64,000 nt of DNA. Source: Oceanicola sp. D3 (lineage in GTDB: Bacteria; Pseudomonadota; Alphaproteobacteria; Rhodobacterales; Rhodobacteraceae). The translations under genes and the position numbers were made by a program. Of this stretch, positions 43,913-53,146 are shown one piece after another (positions within the stretch are counted from its first letter, which is position 1; each line of letters opens with the position of its first letter). The DNA is taken from the NCBI RefSeq assembly GCF_006351965.1, contig NZ_CP040932.1, positions 1-64,000 of the forward strand, written 5' to 3'. The notes under the pieces are model-generated. The model made no database searches, was not told the DNA's origin, and saw only the letters and a program-made list of their open reading frames with translations.

Positions 43913-45508
43913 TTAGGCCGCCTGCAACGCCTCCGCTGCCCAGAGCCGCGCTTCGTAGCCCGAGAGCATGCGGCGGGCGGCGGGGCCGTAACCTTCCCCG
44001 GTTTGCGGATCAAGCTCGGGGAAGATCTCGCAAATCTCCGCCACGATCTCTGCCTCGAAGCTGTGCTGCATCTGGCCGCCCGGCAAAAAGCTCTCGGTCG
44101 GGAGCCCTTCGGAGAACACCACCTGGTGACGGTCGAAGAGTAGGTGCACATATTCCACCTCGCCCCCCTCAAGCCGGGTAACCGAGCTGCCGTTGACCAG
44201 CTCTTTGGCAGCTACAAGCACCTCCCCATCACCAAACAGAAGTTCCGCGAGCGGATCGCGGATCATCAGCCGGTGAAGCGGTGAGATTGTCAGCGCGCGA
44301 TGCTGGCCGAAGGTGCCTTCGCGGATATGAATCGGTGCCATTGCCCCCTCTGCGGGCACGGCTCGGCGCCCGATCCAGCGCAGCGGCTGCGGGCCATCGT
44401 CATGTGTGAGCACCATGTCACCCGGCAAAAGGCTCTCCACCGGCACTTCGCCGTCCGGCGTGGCGATCATCGTGCCCGCGACGAAGCAGGGCACCTGATC
44501 GAGCTTGACGAAGCCTGTATCTGTATGGCCCAGCCCGTCGCTGATGGCGTAGGTGAAGGTGACTTCTTCATCATCCCCATCGCTGTCGACGGTAATCGTG
44601 CCATCGGCGTTGAGCGTAACGGTCTGGCCTGTGCCGAGCGTCACGCTATCCCCGGCGGTGACGGCCACCCCGTTGATATGGGTGATCGTCATCGTCGCGC
44701 CGGTTGGGCTGACGTCGTTTCCGGTAAGGTCGAATTCCTTGCTGAAGTCCGTGCCCATGGTCAGGTTGTCGGTGATGGCCACGAGGTCCGTCTGCACCGA
44801 GTCGGCGGCGATCAGAAGGTTGGAGTCATACGAACTGTCGGAGGTATCCGCGATGCCGATCCGGATCGTGTTTTCCTCGCCCGCGTTCACCGGCATGGTC
44901 AGCGTCATCGTCACCGTGAAGCCATCCATCTCGGTGTTGAAGACGCTGCCCATGTTGTCGATGAAGAGGTTGGAATTGTCGGCGTGGTTGACGTTGATCA
45001 CCGAGGTATCGCCCGAGCCAACCTCCAGCTCGACGTATTCGCCGTTCACCCAGACAGCGACGATGTCGTTGTAGATCGAGTCTGCATACTCCGGGTACTC
45101 GTCGGAGGAGAAGACGAACTGGATGGTCATCACATCGCCTTCAGGGATGAAGGTCGCGTCCAGATAGGACGCATCATAGGTGCGCGTCCCGGCTATCTCT
45201 TCAAAGTCGCTGTCCGGCGGATCCGAGTTGAACCAACCGGTGTTCATGTTGCTCGAGGTGTTGGTGTCTTGGTTGGCGTCGCCGGAGCTGTTGGTAAAAT
45301 CCGTTGCCCGCCCGGTGGAGAGGATTACGCCGCTATCTCCCGGCAGAACACCGGGCGAGGTGCTATTGCCGCCCGTATAGATGCCCGATGACCGGTCGTC
45401 GCCGGAATAGGTGGCCGAGACCACCTGAACGCTGTCACCAAAGATGGTGTTTGCCATATTGGTGGCGGTGGCGTTGGTGTTGATTGAAAGTTCCGATGCC
45501 GCAACCAT
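43913..45508 (-). CDS. Exported-type protein with choice-of-anchor L and Hint domains
   Basis: The 531-residue protein combines an N-terminal choice-of-anchor L domain (about 1-230, with IFGDSVQVVSATYSGDDRS and MTIQFVFSSDEYPEYADSI), a short Ig/cadherin-like stretch, and a C-terminal Hint_2 (hedgehog/intein) domain starting at Cys near residue 341 in CFVAGTMIATPDGEVPVE, with LTISPLHRLMI later. Hint domains self-cleave at their N-terminal Cys. No classical signal peptide is present; such roseobacter proteins may leave by type I secretion. The Hint domain appears complete. Confidence 0.87.
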   Translation of the reverse strand: MVAASELSINTNATATNMANTIFGDSVQVVSATYSGDDRSSGIYTGGNSTSPGVLPGDSGVILSTGRATDFTNSSGDANQDTNTSSNMNTGWFNSDPPDSDFEEIAGTRTYDASYLDATFIPEGDVMTIQFVFSSDEYPEYADSIYNDIVAVWVNGEYVELEVGSGDTSVINVNHADNSNLFIDNMGSVFNTEMDGFTVTMTLTMPVNAGEENTIRIGIADTSDSSYDSNLLIAADSVQTDLVAITDNLTMGTDFSKEFDLTGNDVSPTGATMTITHINGVAVTAGDSVTLGTGQTVTLNADGTITVDSDGDDEEVTFTYAISDGLGHTDTGFVKLDQVPCFVAGTMIATPDGEVPVESLLPGDMVLTHDDGPQPLRWIGRRAVPAEGAMAPIHIREGTFGQHRALTISPLHRLMIRDPLAELLFGDGEVLVAAKELVNGSSVTRLEGGEVEYVHLLFDRHQVVFSEGLPTESFLPGGQMQHSFEAEIVAEICEIFPELDPQTGEGYGPAARRMLSGYEARLWAAEALQAA

Positions 45509-45806
45509 GCTCTGTCCTCAATGAGCCGTCGGCATGGCACGAGGGCGCGGCACGGGGCCGGTCCTTCGGGGGTGGCTCGGTGCGCGGGTTTTCCCGTCTC
45601 TCCGGCCTCTGCTCTTCGCCCTGCCTCGGGTCGATTTTCTCGTTTTGTCGAAAATTGCCACGATTTCGGCGGCTTGTCAGCACATTTGGCTGGCGGTGGC
45701 ACAGGCTGTGGGGCGGCGGCAACAGCGCCTTGCCCCGGGGCGGCCCGATCGAAACTGGTGCCCGGCAAGCGGAGGCGGTATTTCGGGGGCAAAAGGAGCC
45801 CCCGCC
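45509..45806. other. Divergent intergenic region, Hint protein / dapE
   Basis: A 298-bp gap between divergent genes. It must hold promoters for both. An AAAAGGAGCC ribosome binding site for dapE ends it. No other motif or gene is evident; overlapping frames lack support. Confidence 0.4.
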
Positions 45807-46955
45807 ATGACGACCGACCCCGTAGAGCTGACCCGCGCACTCGTGCAGTGCCCTTCTGTGACACCCGAGGAGGGCGGAGCGCTGGTGCTGCTGGAAGACC
45901 GGCTTTCGGCAGCCGGTTTCGCCTGCACCCGAGTGGATCGCGGCGGCGTATCCAACCTGTTTGCCCGCTGGGGCCGCGCGGGCAACGGCAAGTCCTTCGG
46001 CTTCAACGGCCACACGGATGTGGTGCCGGTGGGCGATGAGGCCGCGTGGACCTTTCCGCCCTTCGGCGCACAGGAGGATGATGGCTGGCTCTATGGTCGG
46101 GGGGCGACCGACATGAAAAGCGGTGTGGCCGCTTTCGTGGCCGCGGCCATCGACTTTGTGCAGGATACCCCGCCGGAGGGCTCGGTGGTTTTAGCGATTA
46201 CCGGTGACGAGGAGGGCGATGCGCTGGATGGCACCACCGCGCTGCTGGACTGGATGGCCGAGAATGGCGAGCGGATGGATGTGTGCATCGTCGGTGAGCC
46301 GACCTCGCTCGAAGAGATGGGCGACATGATGAAGATCGGGCGACGCGGCTCGATGAACGCCCATTACGTGCTGCGCGGCAAACAGGGCCACAGCGCCTAT
46401 CCGCATCGCGCCATCAACCCGGTGGCCGCGATGGCTCGGCTCTGCGACAGGCTCGCCAGCCGCGAGCTCGACATGGGCACCGAGCATTTTGACGCCTCCA
46501 CGCTGGCGCTCACCACCATCGACGTGGGCAATGTGGCGACCAACGTGATCCCGGCGCAGGCGCGGGCCACGGCGAACATCCGGTTTAATGATGAGCACAC
46601 CGGTGAGGGCCTGACCGAGTGGCTGAAGGCCGAGGGAGACCGGGTGGCCGAGGAGTTTGGCGTAGAGGTCGACCTGACGGTGAAGGTGAGCGGCGAGGCC
46701 TTCCTGACCCCGCCGGGTGAACTTTCGGCGCTGGTGAGCGGAGCGGTGGAGGCGGTGACGGGCCGCGCGCCGGAACCCAGCACCACGGGCGGGACGAGCG
46801 ATGCGCGTTTCGTAAAAAGCCATTGCCCAGTGGTGGAATTCGGCCTTGTCGGGCACCGGATGCATCAGGTGGATGAGCGGGTGCGAGTCGAGCAGATTGG
46901 CCAGTTGAAAGAGGTGTATGGCCAGATGCTGGCGGCCTATTTCGCCGAGGCGTGA
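45807..46955 (+). CDS. dapE: Succinyl-diaminopimelate desuccinylase
   Basis: Zinc-dependent M20 hydrolase that removes succinate from N-succinyl-LL-diaminopimelate. The start at 45807 follows AAAAGGAG; the ORF opens upstream in the noncoding gap. The 382-residue protein has the metal-site motifs [33 protein letters not shown] and [13 protein letters not shown], a dimerisation domain with [20 protein letters not shown], and the C-terminal GGTSDARFV. All ligand regions intact. dapD and dapB are also in this window, consistent with the succinylase branch. Confidence 0.95.
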   Translation: MTTDPVELTRALVQCPSVTPEEGGALVLLEDRLSAAGFACTRVDRGGVSNLFARWGRAGNGKSFGFNGHTDVVPVGDEAAWTFPPFGAQEDDGWLYGRGATDMKSGVAAFVAAAIDFVQDTPPEGSVVLAITGDEEGDALDGTTALLDWMAENGERMDVCIVGEPTSLEEMGDMMKIGRRGSMNAHYVLRGKQGHSAYPHRAINPVAAMARLCDRLASRELDMGTEHFDASTLALTTIDVGNVATNVIPAQARATANIRFNDEHTGEGLTEWLKAEGDRVAEEFGVEVDLTVKVSGEAFLTPPGELSALVSGAVEAVTGRAPEPSTTGGTSDARFVKSHCPVVEFGLVGHRMHQVDERVRVEQIGQLKEVYGQMLAAYFAEA

Positions 46956-47001
46956 ACCCACAAATGTTGTTTTGTGGGGCGAGGCAGGTTAGCTTTGGGC
47001 C

Positions 47002-47268
47002 ATGCCTCGCCTGTCTATAGATATCACCGCCGAAGAGCACCGGAAGCTGAAGGCCATTGCCGCGCTTCGGGGGCAGTCGATCAAGGATTTCGTGATGAGC
47101 CAGGCGCTGGGGGATGACAGGGGCGCGGCGAGCGATGAGGAGAAGGCTGCGCTGGAAGAGTTGCGGGCGTTTCTTGCGCCCCGCCTTGACGCTATCGAGC
47201 GCGGTGAAACCTACGAAGTGTCGATGGATGAGATTATTCGCGAGGCCAAGGCCCGCCGGGCTGGCTGA
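47002..47268 (+). CDS. ParD-like antitoxin
   Basis: Type II antitoxin, likely a ribbon-helix-helix DNA binder. The 88-residue product has an RHH-like N-terminus (LSIDITAEEHRKLKAIAALR then GQSIKDFVMSQAL) and an acidic C-terminal tail (EVSMDEIIREAKARR) of the toxin-binding type. Its stop overlaps the toxin start in a TGATG. It probably represses its own operon, which also carries two GNAT genes. Confidence 0.82.
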   Translation: MPRLSIDITAEEHRKLKAIAALRGQSIKDFVMSQALGDDRGAASDEEKAALEELRAFLAPRLDAIERGETYEVSMDEIIREAKARRAG

Positions 47269-47582
47269 TGGCAGAATGGCGGCTGACGGCAGGCTCTCGG
47301 GCCGACCTGAGGGATATCTGGGCTTACAGCTATGACCAATGGGGCGAGGCGCGCGCTTCAAGCTACCTTTCCGAACTTGAAGAACGGTTCGAGCGGCTCG
47401 CCCGCCTGCCCTTTCGGGACTGGGGCGATATTCGCCCGGGGTTGCGGTCGAGTCGGGCCGAGCGGCATGTGGTGTTCTGGCAGTTTGACGCCGAAGGCGT
47501 CCCGGCAATCGCAGCCATCCTGCACGAGCGCATGAACTTTTTGGACCACCTCAAACAGCGCATGGGACCAACACCCGAATGA
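47268..47582 (+). CDS. ParE/RelE-superfamily toxin
   Basis: Type II toxin of ParE type, whose members inhibit DNA gyrase. The 104-residue protein starts inside the antitoxin stop. It shows the ParE fold: WRLTAGSRADLRDIWAYSYD, YLSELEERFERLARLPF, RPGLRSSRAERHVVFWQF and AAILHERMNFLDHL. The C-terminal basic/His residues are present. Active toxicity is likely but not shown. Its stop overlaps the next gene by ATGA. Confidence 0.87.
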   Translation: MAEWRLTAGSRADLRDIWAYSYDQWGEARASSYLSELEERFERLARLPFRDWGDIRPGLRSSRAERHVVFWQFDAEGVPAIAAILHERMNFLDHLKQRMGPTPE

Positions 47583-47995
47583 CCCTCACCATCACCCCGA
47601 CCCACGACCTAGATGCCTGCTTTGCGCTGCGCCGCGAGGTGTTCATGCGCGAGCAGGGGTTTTCGGAGGCGGAGGAGTTTGACGGCAAGGATGGAGCGGC
47701 GTTGCATTTGCTGGCGAGCGAGCGTGGCGAGCCGGTGGGCACGGCGCGGGTGTTTGTGGACGAAGGACGGATCGGGCGGATTTGCGTGGTGCAGAGGGCG
47801 CGGGGCACTGGGCTGGGCGCGGCGCTGGTGCGGGCGGGGATGGACCTGCTGCGCGAGCGGGGCGCCACCCGCGTGGTGCTGGATGCGCAGGTGCGGGCGA
47901 TGGGGTTTTACGAGCGGCTGGGATTTACTGCTGAAGGCGATGTCTTTGACGACGGGGGTGTGCCGCACCGGAGGATGACGGCGGAGTTGGAATGA
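47579..47995 (+). CDS. GNAT family N-acetyltransferase 1
   Basis: Acetyl-CoA-dependent acyltransferase of 138 residues. The N-terminus TPTHDLDACFALRREVFMRE and the acetyl-CoA loop VVQRARGTGLGAALVRAG are typical; VLDAQVRAMGFYERLGF follows. Substrate unknown. The gene overlaps the ParE gene upstream and the second GNAT downstream, each by ATGA. Confidence 0.88.
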   Translation: MTLTITPTHDLDACFALRREVFMREQGFSEAEEFDGKDGAALHLLASERGEPVGTARVFVDEGRIGRICVVQRARGTGLGAALVRAGMDLLRERGATRVVLDAQVRAMGFYERLGFTAEGDVFDDGGVPHRRMTAELE

Positions 47996-48426
47996 CAACG
48001 GGCACCCCCCTGCACATCGCCCGGACCGAAGATTTTGCCACGTGCCTCGGGTTGCGGATGGAGGTTTTCGTGGCGGAGCAGGGGGTTCCTGCGGAGGTCG
48101 AAAACGACCACGAGGACACCGGGGCGGTGCACTTGTTGGCGCGTCTCGGGGGCAAACCAGTGGGCACGGCGCGAGTGATGCGCGATGGCGCGACTGGCAA
48201 GATCGGGCGGGTTTGTGTGCTGAAACACCTACGAGGCACTGGCCTTGGGCTGGCGCTCATGCAAGCAGCGCTTGATGAGCTGCGGGCGATGGGCGGGATA
48301 AACCGTGTGATCCTTGGCGCGCAGGTCTCGGCGCTTCCGTTCTACGCCCGGCTCGGCTTCTCACCTTATGGAGAGGCGTTCGACTCAGTCGGCATCGCTC
48401 ATGTGATGATGGAACGGGCGCTCTAG
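47992..48426 (+). CDS. GNAT family N-acetyltransferase 2
   Basis: A 144-residue paralogue of the preceding GNAT: similar N-terminus (TEDFATCLGLRMEVFVAEQG), acetyl-CoA loop VLKHLRGTGLGLALMQAALD and VSALPFYARLGFSPYGEAF. The two share the layout V(A/G)TARV, (G/R)xGR(I/V)CV and FYxRLGF, so they likely arose by tandem duplication. Last gene of the four-gene overlapping unit. Substrate unknown. Confidence 0.88.
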   Translation: MTTGTPLHIARTEDFATCLGLRMEVFVAEQGVPAEVENDHEDTGAVHLLARLGGKPVGTARVMRDGATGKIGRVCVLKHLRGTGLGLALMQAALDELRAMGGINRVILGAQVSALPFYARLGFSPYGEAFDSVGIAHVMMERAL

Positions 48427-48510
48427 GCACGGCTACGGGCGGAGAGCAAAATCGCGCGGCCCTGCGAAATCCGCTGTTGCCTTGGCCCATGCCCTGCTAC
48501 CTCTTTCCTC

Positions 48511-50766
48511 ATGGCCGAGCTCCCAACGAAAAAAGACATTCTGGACTGGATCGCCGCCCACCCGGAGGCTTCCAGCAAACGCGATATCGCCAAGGCGTTC
48601 CACATCAAGGGCGCGGCGCGGATCGACCTAAAGCGGATGCTGCGCGAGCTTGAGGACGAGGGCCACCTCGCCAAGAAAAAGCGCAGTTACCGCGACCCCG
48701 AGAAGCTGCCGCCGGTGGGCGTGCTGACCGTCGTTGGCCCCGATGTGGATGGTGACCTGATGGCTCGCCCGATGGAGTGGCATGGCGAGGGACCGGAGCC
48801 GAAGGTGCTGATGATCCTGCGCAGCGCCGATGGCGCGCTGGGCGCGGGAGATCGGATCCTAGCCAAGCTGCGCGAGGTGAAGGGCGAGGAGCACCATTAC
48901 GAGGGCCGGCTTATCCGCAAGATCGTCACCAACCCCAAGCGCATCCTTGGTATCTATCGCAAGAGCGCCGAGGGCGGGCGCATCCTGCCGATCGACAAGG
49001 GCGCGGACCGCGAATGGACAGTGGCCAAGGATGCCACAGCGGGCGCGAAGGATGGCGAGCTGGTCGAGGCCGAGCAGGCCGGGCCCAAGGGGCGCATGGG
49101 GCTTCCCAAGGCGCGAGTGGTGGAGCGGTTGGGCGATCCGAGCAAGCCAAAGGCGGTTTCGCTGATTGCCATCCACCAGCACGGGATTCCCGACGCCTTC
49201 GACGATGCAACCATCGCCGAGGCCGACACGATGAAGCCCGCTGGCCTAAAGGGCCGCGAAGACCTGCGCGATGTGCCACTGATCACCATCGACCCGGCAG
49301 ATGCGCGCGACCATGACGATGCCTGCTACGCCCACCCCGACGACGACCCGAAGAACGAGGGTGGCCATGTGATCTGGGTCGCGATTGCCGATGTGGCGCA
49401 TTACGTGCGCCCCGGCTCGGCACTGGACCGGGAGGCCCGGGAGCGGGGCAATTCCACCTACTTCCCCGACAGGGTGGTGCCGATGCTGCCCGATCGGCTT
49501 TCGGGCGATCTTTGCAGCCTGCACGAAGGCGTGCCGCGAGCCTGTATCGCCGTGAAGATGCGGGTGGATGCCCATGGCGAGCTGGTCGGCTGGGAGTTTG
49601 TGCGCGGGTTGATGCGCTCGGCTGCCTCGCTGAACTACGAAGAGGTGCAGCAGGGGATGGACGGCGCACCCAACGACAAGGTCGGGCCGTTGATGGAGGA
49701 GGTGATCAAGCCGCTCTACGCCGCCTACCACGCGCTGGTCGACGCCCGAAACCGCCGCCAGCCGCTCGATCTCGATCTGCCCGAGCGCCAGATCGTGCTG
49801 GCCGAGGACGGCACCGTGCAGTCGGTCCAGTTCAAGGACCGGCTCGATGCCCACCGGCTGATCGAGGAGTTCATGGTGCTGGCCAATGTCTGCGCCGGCA
49901 AGGAACTGGTCAAGAAGCGCCAGCCCCTCCTGTTCCGCGTCCATGAAGAGCCCTCGCCGGAAAAACTCGATGCCCTGCGCGAAACCGCTCAGGCGTCCGG
50001 CCTCTCCCTCGCCAAGGGCCAGGTGCTGAAAACCGAGCACCTCAACCGCCTCCTCGCGCAGGCCGCGGGCACCGATCAGGCCGAGCTGATAAACCTCTCC
50101 ACCCTGCGCTCGATGACCCAGGCCTACTATTCGCCCGAGCATATCGGCCACTTCGGCCTCGCGCTGGGCACCTACGCGCATTTCACCTCGCCCATCCGCC
50201 GCTACTCCGACCTCATCGTGCACCGCGCCCTCATCACCGCCAACGGCTGGGGCGATGACGGGCTGACCGAGCCCGACATCGAGGCGCTGGAGCAGACGGC
50301 GGTGCATATCTCCGAAACCGAGCGCCGCTCGATGACCGCCGAGCGTGACACCACCGACCGTTACCTCGCCTCCTACCTCTCCGAGCGCGTCGGCAACGAG
50401 TTCGGCGGGCGCATCTCCGGCATCGCCCGCTTCGGCGCCTTCGTCCGGCTCGATGAAACCGGCGCCGACGGCCTCATCCCTATCCGTTCGCTCGGGCAGG
50501 AGTATTTCCACTTCGACCGCGAGGCGCAGGAGCTGATGGGGGCCGACACAGGCCGTGTCATCGGCATCGGCCAGCGCGTGCTGGTCCGGCTGGCCGAGGC
50601 TGTGCCCGTCACCGGCGGCCTCCTGCTCGACCTGCTGGAAATCGAGGGCGCGGCGGTGAAGCCCGGCGCCTCGGCCAAGCGCGGACGCCCCACCCGGCGC
50701 AAAGAGGGCAGGGCGAAGGCCAAGACCTCCAAGTCCCGCAAGGTCGCCCGCCGCCGCCGTAACTGA
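48511..50766 (+). CDS. rnr: Ribonuclease R
   Basis: Processive 3'-5' hydrolytic exoribonuclease that degrades structured RNA. The 751-residue protein has an N-terminal winged helix (PTKKDILDWIAAHPEA), cold-shock domains, the RNB catalytic domain with ITIDPADARDHDDACYAHPD (Asp cluster near residue 259) and PIRRYSDLIVHRAL, a C-terminal S1 domain (GRISGIARFGAFVRLDETG, about 632) and a strongly basic tail ending KVARRRRN. All parts of RNase R are present. No clear Shine-Dalgarno precedes the ATG. Confidence 0.96.
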   Translation: MAELPTKKDILDWIAAHPEASSKRDIAKAFHIKGAARIDLKRMLRELEDEGHLAKKKRSYRDPEKLPPVGVLTVVGPDVDGDLMARPMEWHGEGPEPKVLMILRSADGALGAGDRILAKLREVKGEEHHYEGRLIRKIVTNPKRILGIYRKSAEGGRILPIDKGADREWTVAKDATAGAKDGELVEAEQAGPKGRMGLPKARVVERLGDPSKPKAVSLIAIHQHGIPDAFDDATIAEADTMKPAGLKGREDLRDVPLITIDPADARDHDDACYAHPDDDPKNEGGHVIWVAIADVAHYVRPGSALDREARERGNSTYFPDRVVPMLPDRLSGDLCSLHEGVPRACIAVKMRVDAHGELVGWEFVRGLMRSAASLNYEEVQQGMDGAPNDKVGPLMEEVIKPLYAAYHALVDARNRRQPLDLDLPERQIVLAEDGTVQSVQFKDRLDAHRLIEEFMVLANVCAGKELVKKRQPLLFRVHEEPSPEKLDALRETAQASGLSLAKGQVLKTEHLNRLLAQAAGTDQAELINLSTLRSMTQAYYSPEHIGHFGLALGTYAHFTSPIRRYSDLIVHRALITANGWGDDGLTEPDIEALEQTAVHISETERRSMTAERDTTDRYLASYLSERVGNEFGGRISGIARFGAFVRLDETGADGLIPIRSLGQEYFHFDREAQELMGADTGRVIGIGQRVLVRLAEAVPVTGGLLLDLLEIEGAAVKPGASAKRGRPTRRKEGRAKAKTSKSRKVARRRRN

Positions 50767-50772
50767 CCCGTG

Positions 50773-50812
50773 CTTTGGCGGCACGCCGATTTCCGCTATG
50801 CTGCCGCCAAAG
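50773..50812. repeat. 11-bp perfect inverted repeat between rnr and transglycosylase
   Basis: CTTTGGCGGCA (50773-50783) and TGCCGCCAAAG (50802-50812) are perfect inverted copies around an 18-nt loop. It starts 6 bp after the rnr stop and ends 24 bp before the next start. No T-tract follows; it could end rnr transcription by structure, protect its 3' end, or bind a regulator. Confidence 0.6.
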
Positions 50813-50836
50813 ATCTGGCAGCAGACGAGCAGAATC

Positions 50837-52090
50837 ATGAAGGCACTCACGACCGGCGTTACAGCCGCGCTTCTGGCGGGCATGACCCAGGCCAGCCCTG
50901 CGGTTGTCGAAACCTCCATCCGCCCCATCGCCCGCCCCGCGCAGGGAGGCCTTCCGGTGGTTGAAGTCGCAAACCAGGCCTTCGAGCGCTGGATCGAGGC
51001 GTTCAAGGCCAAGGCCCGCGCAGAGGGCATCGACGCCGCCCTGCTGGAGCGCGCCTTCGAGGGCATCACCTACAACACCACCGTCATCCAGCGCGATCGC
51101 AACCAGAACGAATTCACCAAGACGATCTGGGATTATCTCGATACGGCGGCCTCCGACCTGCGCCGCGACAACGGCCAGAAGGCGCTCGCCCGCGAGATGA
51201 AAACGCTCACCGCCATCGAGGCCGAATACGGCGTCCCGAAAGAGATCGTCACCGCCATCTGGGGGCTCGAAAGCGCCTATGGAACCTTCAAGGGCGAGAC
51301 CGACATCGTCGAGGCATTGGCCACCCTCGGTTTCGACGGGCGGCGCGGTGAGTTCTTCGAGGCCCAACTCATGGCCGCCTTCCAGATCCTGCAAGCGGGC
51401 GATACCGACCCGCGCGGCATGACCGGCAGCTGGGCCGGAGCGATGGGCCATACCCAGTTCATCCCCACCAGCTACCTCGCCCATGCCGTCGATTTCACCG
51501 GCGACGGCAAGCGCGACATCTGGGGCGACGACCCGACAGATGCGCTCGCCTCCACCGCCGCCTACCTCGCCGATGCCGGCTGGGTCACGGGCATGCCCTG
51601 GGGCATGGAAGTGGTCCTGCCCGAGGGCTTCGACTACGAGATCGCGGGCGAACACGTCGAGAAATTCGCCGCCGAGTGGAACGCGCTGGGCGTCCGCGAC
51701 ATCGAGGGCAACGAACTGCCCGACCACGGCCCTGCCTCCATCCGCCTTCCCGGCGGCGCCAAGGGCGCGGCCTTCCTCACCTACGGCAACTTCATGGTGC
51801 TCGAACGCTACAACACCGCCGACGCCTACGTCATCGCCGTCGGCCACCTCGCCGACCTCATCGGCGGCGGCAAGCGCATCCAGTCCGGCTGGCCCCGCGA
51901 AGACAGGGCCCTGACCCTGCCCGAACGCGAAGAGCTGCAAACCAGGCTGGAGGCCGCAGGCTTCGACCCGGGCGGGGTAGACGGCAAGATCGGCCCCAAA
52001 ACCCTCGCCGCAGTGCGCGCGTACCAAAAGAGCATCGGCGTCACCCCCGACGGCTACGCCTCGCTGCATATCCTTCAGAAGCTGCGTTGA
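50837..52090 (+). CDS. Lytic murein transglycosylase, MltB-like with PG-binding domain
   Basis: Cleaves peptidoglycan to 1,6-anhydro-muropeptides in the periplasm. The start at 50837 gives 417 residues with a signal peptide (cleavage near TQAS, about residue 20). The SLT_2 domain has IWGLESAYGTFKGETD (catalytic Glu near residue 146), TGSWAGAMGHTQFIPTSY and DDPTDALASTAAYL. A C-terminal PG_binding_1 domain follows (LQTRLEAAGFDPGGVDGKIG). The MltB-type architecture is complete. Confidence 0.93.
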   Translation: MKALTTGVTAALLAGMTQASPAVVETSIRPIARPAQGGLPVVEVANQAFERWIEAFKAKARAEGIDAALLERAFEGITYNTTVIQRDRNQNEFTKTIWDYLDTAASDLRRDNGQKALAREMKTLTAIEAEYGVPKEIVTAIWGLESAYGTFKGETDIVEALATLGFDGRRGEFFEAQLMAAFQILQAGDTDPRGMTGSWAGAMGHTQFIPTSYLAHAVDFTGDGKRDIWGDDPTDALASTAAYLADAGWVTGMPWGMEVVLPEGFDYEIAGEHVEKFAAEWNALGVRDIEGNELPDHGPASIRLPGGAKGAAFLTYGNFMVLERYNTADAYVIAVGHLADLIGGGKRIQSGWPREDRALTLPEREELQTRLEAAGFDPGGVDGKIGPKTLAAVRAYQKSIGVTPDGYASLHILQKLR

Positions 52091-52164
52091 GCGGAGTTTT
52101 GCAATTCGTCGGGGAGCACGGTGCGCCTCCCCAGAAACGGGACGCAGCACCGAAGCTTCTCGGT

Positions 52165-52752
52165 GTGCCCCGCTTTGTTAGCGCGATGCTCGCCAGCTTG
52201 ATCTGCTTCCCTTTGTTTGGGTGTGAAATACAGCCGCCCGGTCCCGAGGTGACCGCATCTGTAGACCTTGCAGGGATAGCAGAAGCGACTCGGGTACTTT
52301 CGCCTGGACCTAATTCGCTGACCCTCGTGAACCGATCAAGTGCGCCTGTCTGCATCTCTGGTGCTTTGGACCGGATCGTTGATTTCGAGGTTCGGCAAAA
52401 GGGCACGACAAACGTGCTTGGTGATCTAGGCAACAATCCCGGCTCGTTCGAGCCGACGGGCACAGAGGATGTGGAGACAGATAACTACCCGACGAGCGTG
52501 GCCAAGCAGCTGAACCCGAAGCAGCGCATTAGGGTGTCCGGATGGCTGCCGGGAATTGAAATTCCGGTCATACGGGACGCCACTGGACGAATGGTGAAAG
52601 GTGACACCAGCAAGGCGGTATTTGAGCTCTCCGCCGAAGTCCGCTATTTCGACTGCCGCTTCGCGACCTACGCTGACGCCGAGGCCGTCGGCGGCATCAG
52701 GATTGCGAGATCGGGGAGAGCGATAGCCGACATCCGCAAGCTGTTAGAGTAA
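52165..52752 (+). CDS. Hypothetical lipoprotein
   Basis: No family recognised. Starting at GTG 52165 (MPRFVSAMLASLICFPLFGC) the 195-residue product has a lipoprotein signal with lipobox LFGC; ATG 52186 is an alternative that leaves a short signal. The mature protein is small, polar and beta-rich looking (LTLVNRSSAPVCISGALDRI, RIRVSGWLPGIEIPVIRD) and ends IRKLLE. GC is visibly lower than in the flanking rnr and transglycosylase genes. It is the first of three unknown genes. Confidence 0.6.
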   Translation: MPRFVSAMLASLICFPLFGCEIQPPGPEVTASVDLAGIAEATRVLSPGPNSLTLVNRSSAPVCISGALDRIVDFEVRQKGTTNVLGDLGNNPGSFEPTGTEDVETDNYPTSVAKQLNPKQRIRVSGWLPGIEIPVIRDATGRMVKGDTSKAVFELSAEVRYFDCRFATYADAEAVGGIRIARSGRAIADIRKLLE

Positions 52753-52811
52753 GCTCAGGGACGACGGGTGAAGTCCAACAACCTGTGCAGAATGGTCGTT
52801 AAGGATACGGT

Positions 52812-53138
52812 GTGGTCGTGGAGCCTATCGAGGTCGAATTCAAAAAGTCATTCTGGCCCAGCGGCACGGGCGAGATCGTCGGATGGATCGAATGCGATAT
52901 CACCTCGCTGGCGCGCCGCTTCCACGCTGCTGTCATCTCGGAAAATGGGCTTCGCTGCATCCTGCTGCGCCTGCCATCAGATGAAGTGGTCTCCATAACC
53001 GAGGCGGAAGAGCATCCGGACACATTTTGTGAGATTTATCTGGATGCAAGCCTGCAGGAGTCGCTAGTCGCCAACACCGCACTCCGGAACCTTCTTTCCG
53101 GAGCAGGTACACTAACGCTGAACCACCCCGAAGCGTGA
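52812..53138 (+). CDS. Hypothetical protein in low-GC island
   Basis: No family recognised. The GTG at 52812 is preceded by AAGGA. The 108-residue product has no signal or membrane segment; it is acidic at the C-terminus and reads as a compact alpha/beta domain (EVEFKKSFWPSGTGEIVGWI, HAAVISENGLRCILLRLPSD). Its stop overlaps the frame that opens the next gene. Could be a small phage- or plasmid-derived gene, but nothing diagnostic is seen. Confidence 0.6.
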   Translation: MVVEPIEVEFKKSFWPSGTGEIVGWIECDITSLARRFHAAVISENGLRCILLRLPSDEVVSITEAEEHPDTFCEIYLDASLQESLVANTALRNLLSGAGTLTLNHPEA

Positions 53139-53146
53139 GGCCCGCG

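Noticed and set aside
49246-52150. Long minus-strand frames of 607 and 513 codons
   Set aside because: They run opposite rnr and the MltB-like gene, whose motifs are intact; no features of their own.
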